The notes: generated by a model from the sequence alone, not told the origin. Positions 1 to 5,108 are shown, counted from the first letter of the stretch. The stretch: DNA of 5,128 nt from Methylotetracoccus sp. (GCA_025458755.1 JALORT010000194.1:1-5128), one strand, 5' to 3'. Numbers and translations are program-made.

Positions 1-2
1 TG

Positions 3-419
3 CGTCATCGGACGCTCCGCGCCGTGTCCATCGAATGGAACCACTGGCAGCGCAGGGCGCAGTTGGCTGGCATCGAGTTGCCGCGGGTGCCGGTTCCGGT
101 GGAACGGATCGCTGAACCGCCGGCGCCCCGGATGGAAATTCGGGCGGAGTTGACCACAGCCGGTGTCAACCCGGACGAATTCCGTCTGCATGTCAACATG
201 CCGGTGCGCTGGGTCATCGCGGTGCGGGAAGCGACTGCCGACACCGCTCGGCTCGTCATTCCGGAATGGTCGCTCGATGCGGCACTCCACCCCGGAGAGC
301 AGACGGTCGAATTCACGCCGACTCAGGTCGGTATCGTGACCTGGCGCAGCCCGGCCGGCGTCGATTTGGCGCGGTTTCTCGTGGAAGATCCACGAACCAG
401 TTTGATACATGCGCACTGA
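3..419 (+). CDS. C-terminal part of a protein ending in a degenerate cupredoxin-like domain (5' end cut by the window)
   Basis: The reading frame is open to the left edge of the window, so this is probably the 3' part of a longer gene. A GTG at 24 could start a 131-residue protein, but no clear Shine-Dalgarno precedes it. Counting from that GTG, residues about 45-122 look like a cupredoxin domain of the type found in heavy-metal-linked and TauE/SafE-associated proteins: the segment with MPVRWVI, then LVIPEWSLDAALHPGE, then VEFTPTQVGIVTW, and a final beta strand RFLVED. In copper-binding relatives a Gly-Cys-Asn precedes the IVIP strand and a Cys-Trp-Met-Gly follows the EFTP strand. Here those places read ATADTAR and TWRSPAGVD, with no Cys, His or Met. 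I infer that the fold is kept and the copper site lost. An upstream, intact copper domain in the missing part is possible. Function and localisation are unknown; the assignment rests on pattern recognition of the domain. Confidence 0.6.
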   Translation, partial: RHRTLRAVSIEWNHWQRRAQLAGIELPRVPVPVERIAEPPAPRMEIRAELTTAGVNPDEFRLHVNMPVRWVIAVREATADTARLVIPEWSLDAALHPGEQTVEFTPTQVGIVTWRSPAGVDLARFLVEDPRTSLIHAH

Positions 420-549
420 AGGCGCAGTTGAGCTCGGAAGGGCCGGCGGCTTCGGTACGAACGGCAGGTTTTCCTTCTGTTGCACCCTGAGCCGTGCGGT
501 GCCAACCGTGCTCCGGCGCAGCGCTCGGTCCGCCCGACCGTGAACGATC

Positions 550-598
550 CGGGAGCTTCCTGCTCGCCAACGCTTTCGAACGTTAGCGAGAACTCCCG
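550..598. other. Long imperfect hairpin between the cupredoxin-like gene and hpnR
   Basis: The outer arms CGGGAG (550-555) and CTCCCG (593-598) pair perfectly. After an asymmetric internal loop, the inner arms CTCGCCAACG (563-572) and CGTTAGCGAG (581-590) pair over ten positions with a single C-A mismatch. They close an eight-base loop that contains TTCGAA. No T-run follows on either strand, so it is not a classical intrinsic terminator. It could act as a 3' end structure for the upstream gene, be part of an hpnR leader, or be a dispersed palindromic repeat. Confidence 0.5.
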
Positions 599-777
599 TG
601 CGTGACGGTGGCTGCATCAGTGATTGCAGGTTGCCCTCGGTGGCTGTCGGGTTCTTGCAGTGGTACAAATTGGTTTTCCCTCGCACCGTATGCCTGATAC
701 CGCCCGTTCCCGATGGGGATCGAGCACGACACGGATGATCTTGCCCGGTTTTCCATAACCTTTGCGCGAATCGATCA

Positions 778-783
778 AGAGGG
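778..783 (+). promoter_or_regulatory. Ribosome binding site of hpnR
   Basis: AGAGGG lies six bases before the ATG at 790, a good Shine-Dalgarno match and spacing. It supports that start, as does the protein beginning directly with the family-typical MKFLAVHPS segment. Confidence 0.7.
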
Positions 784-789
784 TCCTGT

Positions 790-2334
790 ATGAAATTTCT
801 GGCCGTTCATCCGAGTCCCCTGATGTATACGAAGGTTTTCCTGCGCCTGGAACCGCTGGGCCTCGAATTGGTCGCCGAGACGGCGCGCCGTGCGGGACAT
901 CAGGTACGTCTGATCGACCTGCAGGCGGAGAGCCATCGCGATTTTTACCGGGAGGTGGCAACCTGGCGGCCGGACGTGATTGCCTTCTCGCTGAACTATC
1001 TGGCCAACGTTCCCGAAGTCATCGATTTGGGAAAAGCGGCGAAAGACCTGTTGCCGGGTTGTTTCGTCTTCATTGGCGGTCACAGTGCCTCGTTCACCGC
1101 CCGCGAGTTACTGGCGCATGGCGAAGGCAAAATTGACTGCGTGTTGAGGGGGGAAGGGGAAGCCGGCCTGCCGCTGCTGCTGGAAGCGATAGAGCATGAT
1201 CGCTCAAACGTCAGTGCCGTGCCCGGTGCCGTCACGCTGGACGGCGAGGGGCCTCTGCCCACGTTTGTGGCAGATCTCGAAGAGATCCGGCCGGCCCGCG
1301 ACCTGATCAAACATCGCCGCAAGTATTTCCTGGGCACGCTGGATCCGTGCGCGTCGATCGAGTTCACCCGCGGTTGTCCGTGGGATTGCTCGTTTTGCAG
1401 CGCGTGGACGTTCTACGGCCGAAGTTACCGCGTGATGAGCCCGGACAAGGTGGTCGACGAACTGGCGCGCATCAGGGAACCCGGCGTGTTCATCGTCGAC
1501 GATGTCGCCTTCATCCAGGATAAACATGGGCTCGAAATTGGGGAGGCGATCGCGCGGCGGGGCATCAAGAAGGAGTATTACCTGGAGACCCGTGGGGATG
1601 TACTGCTGCGGAACAAGGACGTGTTCAAGCTATGGAAGAAGATCGGGATGGAGTACATGTTCCTGGGCGTCGAGGCGATTGACGAGGAAGGGCTGGCGAA
1701 GTTCCGCAAGCGCGTCAGTCTCGGCAAGAATTTCGAGGCATTAGAATTCGCGCGCTCGCTCGGCATCACCGTCGCGATCAATATCATCGCCGATCCCGAT
1801 TGGGATCGCGACCGCTTCAAGGCAATTCGGGAGTGGTGCATGGAGATCCCGGAAATCGTCAACATCAGCGTTAATACGCCATACCCCGGCACGGAGACGT
1901 GGCGTACCGAGTCACGGAAGCTGACCACCCGCGACTACCGGATGTTCGACATCCAGCACGCCGTGCTGCCGACTCGGTTGCCGCTGAACGAATTCTATGA
2001 GGAACTGGTGAAGACCCAACAAGTGCTGAATAGGAAACACCTGGGCTGGGAGTCCCTGAAGGGAACAGCACAGATCGTCGGTCGTCACCTGCTTCGGGGC
2101 CAAACCAACTTCTTGAAAAGCTTGTGGAAATTCAACAGTGTCTTCAATCCGAAGCTGCAGATGGCCGATCACGTTCAACCGGTCCGGTACGAGATGGCGC
2201 TGCCGCCCACACGAACCGAAGTGCCGATCGACGTCAAGAGCCTCTACGTCCATCAGCCCCGCGGCCGGCGCAGTCGCGCGTTGGATGATTCCACCGAGCG
2301 CTTCGTCGACGAAACGCGGACCGGGGCGGGCTGA
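790..2334 (+). CDS. hpnR: Hopanoid C-3 methylase HpnR (B12-binding radical SAM methyltransferase)
   Basis: The product has 514 residues, close to the usual length of HpnR. The family adds a methyl group to C-3 of the hopanoid A ring, using S-adenosylmethionine and, by inference from its domains, cobalamin; 3-methylhopanoids are known bacterial lipid biomarkers. The N-terminal part (about 1-165) is the B12-binding Rossmann-like domain, with an opening MKFLAVHPS, the MYTKVFLRLEPLGLELVAE block and IGGHSA near residue 96. No DxHxxG motif is seen, which is common in this radical SAM class. The radical SAM core follows: RGCPWDCSFC places the 4Fe-4S cysteines at 196, 200 and 203 in CxxxCxxC spacing, followed by SAWTFYGRSYR. 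Further conserved-looking stretches are YYLETRGD (263-270) and FLGVEAIDEEGL (291-302). The C-terminal region (about 400-514) is typical of the family, with a basic, probably disordered tail. No other hopanoid gene is seen beside it. The enzyme is expected to act at or near the inner membrane on its lipid substrate. Confidence 0.93.
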   Translation: MKFLAVHPSPLMYTKVFLRLEPLGLELVAETARRAGHQVRLIDLQAESHRDFYREVATWRPDVIAFSLNYLANVPEVIDLGKAAKDLLPGCFVFIGGHSASFTARELLAHGEGKIDCVLRGEGEAGLPLLLEAIEHDRSNVSAVPGAVTLDGEGPLPTFVADLEEIRPARDLIKHRRKYFLGTLDPCASIEFTRGCPWDCSFCSAWTFYGRSYRVMSPDKVVDELARIREPGVFIVDDVAFIQDKHGLEIGEAIARRGIKKEYYLETRGDVLLRNKDVFKLWKKIGMEYMFLGVEAIDEEGLAKFRKRVSLGKNFEALEFARSLGITVAINIIADPDWDRDRFKAIREWCMEIPEIVNISVNTPYPGTETWRTESRKLTTRDYRMFDIQHAVLPTRLPLNEFYEELVKTQQVLNRKHLGWESLKGTAQIVGRHLLRGQTNFLKSLWKFNSVFNPKLQMADHVQPVRYEMALPPTRTEVPIDVKSLYVHQPRGRRSRALDDSTERFVDETRTGAG

Positions 2335-2335
2335 C

Positions 2336-2360
2336 CGCATGCACTGGCGGTGCGCATGCG
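2336..2360. other. GCATGC hairpin just after the hpnR stop
   Basis: CGCATGC (2336-2342) and GCATGCG (2354-2360) form a perfect seven-base stem beginning two bases after the hpnR stop codon. An alternative inner pairing of GCAC (2341-2344) with GTGC (2350-2353) is also possible. No T-run follows, so intrinsic termination is not supported. A role as a 3' end structure of the hpnR message, or a coincidental palindrome in GC-rich DNA, are both possible. Confidence 0.35.
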
Positions 2361-2562
2361 CAACAAGCCTCGCTGCCGCGGCGGCTTGATGTCGCGCTCA
2401 GGAATCCGACTCGAACGGGTGACCCCCAGCGCGATTCGAGCCGGCAGCCCAGTTGGTGGGGACGCACCGAGAGGCTCACCGTCGGGGATTTTTACCCGTG
2501 GACGCCACGTGAGAGAATCCCCTCAGGTGCCAGGTCACATCCATCCAGTCCGAACCGCGTCA

Positions 2563-3183
2563 ATGAAGCCCGCCCGTTTCGCCTTTGTGATGCTGATACT
2601 GATGATCGTATTGGCCGCCGGCGCATCAGCGTACGTCACGCCGCGCGTACCCGCAGCGGGCGGCTCGCCCTTCGTCGGACAGTTGTTGGTCGCCAGCCGC
2701 CGCTTAAACGAGCCGACGTTCGCGCAGAGCGTCATCTATCTGGTCGCTCACAACGACACCGGAGCCATGGGGCTGATGGTCAACCGGGTGCTGGGACAAA
2801 CGACCTTGAAAAAACTGGGCTCCGCGTTCGGTCTCCCATCCCGCAGTCGGAAGCCGATCGACGTCTATCTAGGTGGGCCGGTTGAGCTTGGACGCGGGTT
2901 TGTGCTGCACTCCGGTGATTATCGCGGCACCAATACACTGCAGCTCCAGCGCGGCTTGTCCCTGTCGACGGGCCTGGATGTGTTCCGAGCGATCACCAAG
3001 GGCCGCGGCCCGAAGCGCCACCTGCTTCTGCTGGGTTATGCCGGATGGGGACCCGGTCAATTGGATCATGAGTTGCATCGTGGTGACTGGCTGCTTGCCC
3101 CGGCGGACGAATCCCTGATTTTCTCGAAGAATGCGAAGACGGTTTGGGAACAAGCCCTGCGTAACGCCGGGCTGCCGTTGTGA
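2563..3183 (+). CDS. YqgE/AlgH-family protein with an N-terminal signal peptide
   Basis: The product has 206 residues from the ATG at 2563. The frame is open back to 2350, but the added 71 residues are low in family resemblance, while this start gives a clean export signal: MKPAR, a hydrophobic core at about residues 6-20, then ASA at 21-23 as a likely signal peptidase site. The mature part matches YqgE/AlgH (UPF0301): FVGQLLVASRRLNEPTFAQSV (37-57), an IYLVAHNDTGAMGLMVNR stretch (58-75), YLGGPVELGRGFVLHS (102-117), LLLLGYAGWGPGQLDHEL (154-171) and DWLLAP (175-180). The molecular function of the family is not settled; AlgH was linked to alginate regulation in Pseudomonas, and most members (around 185-190 residues) are cytosolic. 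Export to the periplasm or outer face is therefore the unusual trait. No strong Shine-Dalgarno is seen before 2563. It lies 228 bases after hpnR on the same strand, so co-transcription is uncertain. Confidence 0.87.
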   Translation: MKPARFAFVMLILMIVLAAGASAYVTPRVPAAGGSPFVGQLLVASRRLNEPTFAQSVIYLVAHNDTGAMGLMVNRVLGQTTLKKLGSAFGLPSRSRKPIDVYLGGPVELGRGFVLHSGDYRGTNTLQLQRGLSLSTGLDVFRAITKGRGPKRHLLLLGYAGWGPGQLDHELHRGDWLLAPADESLIFSKNAKTVWEQALRNAGLPL

Positions 3184-3275
3184 ATACGTCGCGCTGGCTT
3201 CCGCACTTCGTACCGTGTGCGACCACCCGGCTCGTGTGCCGGAGCCCTGCTCGTCGAACGCCGACAGAGGTGCTC

Positions 3276-3281
3276 AAAGGA
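3276..3281 (+). promoter_or_regulatory. Ribosome binding site fixing the start at 3290
   Basis: AAAGGA sits eight bases before the ATG at 3290. The frame is open further left, into the end of the YqgE-like gene, but the upstream in-frame starts have no such site. This one decides the start. Confidence 0.6.
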
Positions 3282-3289
3282 CGATTGAA

Positions 3290-4000
3290 ATGAATTGGTT
3301 TGCCATTTTTCGCCGCCGCACTGAAGCCGGTCCCTGCGATCTGCGGGAGCGCTACAAACATTTCCGCGAACTGGGGCGCTCGTTGAACGTGGAGCTGGTC
3401 AAACAGTTGCCGAAGTCTGCTGTGCCGGAATGCGGCAAGAAATTGGGAATTTTCAAGTCCGGCACGCTGATTCTGAACAACGACGATGAAATCGCCGTTC
3501 TTTATGACTACTGCCTCTATCACTACCGCCGGGGCGGCAAAAACGTCATCGAGCGACACCTGGAGCGGTCGCCGCCTCCGCCCGAATCGAGTGAAATGCA
3601 GCTGCTTCAGGCGATGTTGACGGCCTATTTTTCGCTGTTTCGGATCGAGGCGATCCAACCGCACCGGGGAGCAGCACTGCGCGATCTGGTGACGGAAAAA
3701 ACGCTGGATTTATTGGATCTCAGTCTCAGCGAGACCGGCATGCCCGGAATGATTCTGGCTGGTCGGATCATCACGCTGCCGGAGTTCACCATGTCATCGG
3801 GTGCGATGATTCCCGTACCAGAGCCCGTCCTTCAAGAAAAAATCGGTTCGGTGATCCGGACTTTCAAGAGCAACACACGAGTTGATGCGCACAGACCGTT
3901 CACCGCGGGCCGGGAGGCTTCTTTCGCCGCGCAGGTCCTCCGGATCGCTCTGCATGCGGGCGGCGAAGACAATACGTTCTTTTCCGATATCGACCACTAA
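3290..4000 (+). CDS. Hypothetical protein, 236 residues, not firmly recognised
   Basis: The ATG at 3290 with AAAGGA before it gives 236 residues, probably soluble and cytosolic, since there is no signal peptide and no membrane segment. An N-terminal charged helix region (1-40) is followed by a region with LILNNDDEIAVLYDYCLYHYRRGGKNVIERHLE (about 60-92, rich in Tyr and basic residues). A proline stretch PPPPES (95-100) comes next, then MQLLQAMLTAYFSLFRIEAIQPHRGAALRDLVTEKTL (about 103-139) and LDLSLSETGMPGMILAGRIITLPEFTMSSGAMIPV (about 142-176). The SLFRIEAIQPHRGAALRDL segment and the 'target leaves, then is valued in range' style LAGRI block remind me of uncharacterised proteins that sometimes carry SEC-C metal-binding tails. 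No such cysteine motif is present here, so this is only a weak hint. It follows the YqgE-like gene by 106 bases on the same strand. Codon use and the length of the frame make it a real gene; its function is unknown. Confidence 0.75.
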   Translation: MNWFAIFRRRTEAGPCDLRERYKHFRELGRSLNVELVKQLPKSAVPECGKKLGIFKSGTLILNNDDEIAVLYDYCLYHYRRGGKNVIERHLERSPPPPESSEMQLLQAMLTAYFSLFRIEAIQPHRGAALRDLVTEKTLDLLDLSLSETGMPGMILAGRIITLPEFTMSSGAMIPVPEPVLQEKIGSVIRTFKSNTRVDAHRPFTAGREASFAAQVLRIALHAGGEDNTFFSDIDH

Positions 4001-4030
4001 GGGCGCCCTGACCTGCTCCCGCCAAACACC

Positions 4031-4051
4031 GCTCGGGCGCAATGGACGAGC
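4031..4051. other. Possible hairpin between convergent genes
   Basis: GCTCG (4031-4035) can pair with CGAGC at 4047-4051, or with another CGAGC at 4068-4072, in the 84-base gap between two converging genes. GGGCGCCC, a perfect palindrome, lies at 4001-4008 right after the plus-strand stop. Position suggests transcription termination for one or both genes, but no T-run follows on either strand. Confidence 0.25.
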
Positions 4052-4084
4052 CCGCTGCCGCCCGGCGCGAGCTTGCGATGGCGG

Positions 4085-4453
4085 TCAGCCTTCACGGTAC
4101 AGCGCCGAAATATCAACGTAGATCAGGTACTCCCGGATCAGCCCGCCGTCGAGCTGAAGAACATTCACGAACGGCACGCAGAGAGTGCTCGTATCATGGC
4201 GACTGTAGGTCACATCCCCACGGCAGATCACGGTGTCGCCCAAATCCCACGTGTCGATCAAGGTATGTCCGACACCCCGGATGCTCTGGAAGAATCCCCG
4301 CACGGCGTCACCGGCTGCAGATCGCCCCTGTATCGGTGCAGCGTTCCCAAACCGAAACAGCACCTCCTCATGAAGAAAACCAAAAAAGGTCTCGGCATCT
4401 TTCGCATCGATGCTCCGAAAAAGCCGTTCCACCCAAGCCCGCCTTCCCGACAT
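4085..4453 (-). CDS. SnoaL/NTF2-like domain protein (nuclear transport factor 2 family)
   Basis: The product has 122 residues, the normal size for a single-domain SnoaL/NTF2-like protein. This fold is a cone-shaped alpha+beta barrel used by small isomerases, cyclases, hydrolases and non-catalytic binders of small hydrophobic molecules. Family traits seen: an N-terminal helix WVERLFRSIDAKDAETFFGFL (7-27), the strand and loop VLFRFGNAAPIQGRSAAGDAVRGFF (31-55), IDTWDLGDTVICRGDVTYSR (66-85), and the closing strands PFVNVLQLDGGLIREYLIYVDISALY (94-119). The RFGNAAPIQGR and YVDISALY blocks are typical of an uncharacterised bacterial NTF2-like subgroup. The substrate cannot be read from the sequence. 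The ATG at 4453-4451 is supported by an AGGAGG site. It runs convergent to the hypothetical gene on its left and divergent from the small membrane protein gene on its right, so it is probably transcribed alone. Confidence 0.85.
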   Translation of the reverse strand: MSGRRAWVERLFRSIDAKDAETFFGFLHEEVLFRFGNAAPIQGRSAAGDAVRGFFQSIRGVGHTLIDTWDLGDTVICRGDVTYSRHDTSTLCVPFVNVLQLDGGLIREYLIYVDISALYREG

Positions 4454-4458
4454 CGTCC

Positions 4459-4464
4459 CCTCCT
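4459..4464 (-). promoter_or_regulatory. Ribosome binding site of the SnoaL-like gene
   Basis: Read on the minus strand this is AGGAGG, a perfect Shine-Dalgarno core, five bases before the ATG. It is the strongest ribosome binding site in the window and fixes the start. Confidence 0.8.
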
Positions 4465-4496
4465 CTCGACCCCTCGAACGGTTGATAAAACCGGCG

Positions 4497-4526
4497 GGAC
4501 CGGACGCGGTAGAGTGTTCGGTCCGG
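4497..4526. promoter_or_regulatory. Inverted repeat upstream of the SnoaL-like gene, possible operator
   Basis: GGACCG (4497-4502) and CGGTCC (4519-4524) are perfect inverted copies 16 bases apart. The overlapping pair CCGGAC (4500-4505) and GTCCGG (4521-4526) adds a second register. It lies 44-73 bases upstream of the SnoaL-like start codon, where a repressor or activator could bind. GC-rich palindromes of six bases are not rare, so this is only suggestive. Confidence 0.3.
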
Positions 4527-4760
4527 AAACCACCACCCGAGCAGTGAAGCCAGCATCGACTCGTTTGGCGCTCATCATGCAGGAACCCCTAGACACCGCA
4601 GCGCCGCTCCTGATGAACAACCCTCGTGCAGCGTGATCGTGCGTACGAGACCGTTACAGTTCGCACGGGAGAGCAGGGAACGGCCAGCGGCAGCCATCCG
4701 GGATAGGTGAGCGGCGCTTTTGGTCAACAAAGTGGCGACAAAACGGCACGAAGTTCAGAT

Positions 4761-4786
4761 AAGTTGTTGAACATGTCTGTCAACTT
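4761..4786. promoter_or_regulatory. Dyad overlapping the promoter, possible operator
   Basis: AAGTTG (4761-4766) and CAACTT (4781-4786) are perfect inverted copies. An overlapping register pairs GTTGA (4766-4770) with TCAAC (4780-4784) around the palindrome ACATGT (4771-4776). The element covers the -35 box and most of the spacer, where a bound regulator would directly affect polymerase. No regulator gene is visible nearby. Confidence 0.4.
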
Positions 4787-4795
4787 TTCTAGAAT
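4767..4795 (+). promoter_or_regulatory. Sigma-70-like promoter of the small membrane protein gene
   Basis: TTGAAC (4767-4772; four of six against TTGACA) and TAGAAT (4790-4795; five of six against TATAAT) are separated by exactly 17 bases, the optimal spacing. The predicted transcript start is near 4802, giving a leader of roughly 105 bases before the ATG at 4907. The surrounding DNA is locally AT-rich compared with the rest of the window, as expected for a promoter. Confidence 0.6.
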
Positions 4796-4801
4796 AGTCG
4801 C

Positions 4802-4832
4802 CGTCGCCTGAGGTTCTGCTCCTGAGGCGGCG
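4802..4832 (+). other. Strong 5' leader hairpin at the predicted transcript start
   Basis: The arms 4802-4813 and 4821-4832 pair over 12 positions, with one G-G mismatch (4810/4824) and one T-G wobble (4804/4830), closing a seven-base loop TTCTGCT. The direct repeat CCTGAGG occurs in both arms (4807-4813 and 4821-4827) and is itself nearly self-complementary. It begins about where the promoter predicts transcription to start, so the RNA would carry a 5'-terminal stem, a known way to protect messages from decay. No T-run follows, so it is not a plain attenuator. Confidence 0.5.
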
Positions 4833-4895
4833 ACCCGCGGGTGCTGGACGACCTTCCCGCAGGCTTCCGTCCGGCGAATTGCGTTACGTTCTGTT

Positions 4896-4900
4896 GAGGT
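4896..4900 (+). promoter_or_regulatory. Ribosome binding site deciding the start at 4907
   Basis: GAGGT ends directly against an ATG at 4901 but lies six bases before the second in-frame ATG at 4907. The normal spacing makes 4907 the better start. Confidence 0.6.
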
Positions 4901-4906
4901 ATGATA

Positions 4907-5083
4907 ATGGAAAACGAAAAAGATAATTTCTGGCTCTACATTGGCGGCATCATCGCGACGGCTGTTGTCCTCGTCCTCCTCCTGAAGAATCGGGAGACGG
5001 AAAGCGTTCCGTACAAAGCCTACGAGGAAACGAAGCAGGAAGTCGAAAAGCAGATTCAGAAACACAAGATGCAGAACAATTGA
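4907..5083 (+). CDS. Small single-pass membrane protein, 58 residues, unknown function
   Basis: The product begins MENEKDNF, followed by one membrane helix at about residues 9-26 (WLYIGGIIATAVVLVLLL, with a GG pair at 13-14). The helix ends at K27-N-R29. The tail is highly charged (about 30-58), with YEETKQEVEKQIQKHK likely forming a short amphipathic helix or coiled coil. The acidic N-terminus and basic residues after the helix suggest the N-terminus outside and the tail in the cytoplasm. GC is about 47% against roughly 60% for the neighbours. A promoter, a leader hairpin, a ribosome binding site and a hairpin at the stop codon all fit this gene, which makes it more credible than the longer minus-strand frame overlapping it. 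An alternative start at 4901 would add two residues. I do not recognise the family. It stands alone in the visible sequence. Confidence 0.72.
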   Translation: MENEKDNFWLYIGGIIATAVVLVLLLKNRETESVPYKAYEETKQEVEKQIQKHKMQNN

Positions 5084-5100
5084 GAAACTCCCGTTTCTCA
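5081..5100. terminator. Perfect hairpin starting at the stop codon of the small membrane protein gene
   Basis: TGAGAAAC (5081-5088) and GTTTCTCA (5093-5100) form a perfect eight-base stem with the four-base loop TCCC. The first three bases of the stem are the TGA stop codon at 5081-5083. The expected T-run is absent: the following bases are A-rich. It is best read as a 3' end structure or weak terminator for the plus-strand transcript. Confidence 0.4.
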
Positions 5101-5108
5101 TAGAGCAG

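Larger units (their letters stand above)
420..789. other. Intergenic region upstream of hpnR
   Basis: This 370-base stretch has no convincing gene; the short frames in it lack ribosome binding sites and family resemblance. It holds a large imperfect hairpin at 550-598 (listed separately) and the hpnR ribosome binding site near its right end. I looked for a sigma-70 promoter for hpnR. TTGGTT at 670-675 followed by TGATAC at 695-700 has a 19-base spacer, and TTGCAG at 655-660 has no acceptable -10 at the right distance, so neither is called. Confidence 0.6.
4454..4906. other. Divergent intergenic region with several dyads
   Basis: This 453-base region lies between two divergently oriented genes. 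Next to the SnoaL-like gene are a CGGTT/AACCG hairpin (about 4479-4494) and a larger inverted repeat at 4497-4526, but I find no clear minus-strand -35/-10 pair. The middle (about 4530-4760) shows no gene, no recognisable RNA and no repeat. A GTGCG/CGCAC inverted pair near 4639-4670 is too loose to call. The right part holds the promoter and leader of the small membrane protein gene, listed separately. Confidence 0.55.

Noticed and set aside
670..700. A possible hpnR promoter (TTGGTT then TGATAC)
   Set aside because: The spacer is 19 bases and both boxes are poor matches; it would be a guess.
741..759. TTGCCC followed by CATAAC before hpnR
   Set aside because: The spacer is only seven bases, so it cannot be a sigma-70 promoter.
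1792..1809. A perfect CGATCCC/GGGATCG palindrome inside hpnR, resembling a sequence in the hpnR leader (705-722)
   Set aside because: It is explained by the coding of Asp-Pro-Asp-Trp-Asp, and the leader copy differs at several positions and does not pair as well. Shared origin is unlikely.
2350..2562. A 71-residue N-terminal extension of the YqgE-like protein
   Set aside because: The extension is arginine- and glycine-rich with no family match, and it would bury the clean signal peptide that starts at 2563.
4073..4636. A 187-residue plus-strand frame across the SnoaL-like gene
   Set aside because: It is the opposite-strand shadow of a clear family member with a perfect AGGAGG site, and its own product is rich in Pro, Arg and Thr with no recognisable domain.
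4724..5101. A 125-residue minus-strand reading frame overlapping the small membrane protein gene
   Set aside because: It has no convincing ribosome binding site and no family resemblance. Its hydrophobic N-terminus comes from reading the charged tail of the plus-strand gene backwards. The plus-strand gene has a promoter, a Shine-Dalgarno and a coherent membrane-protein layout.
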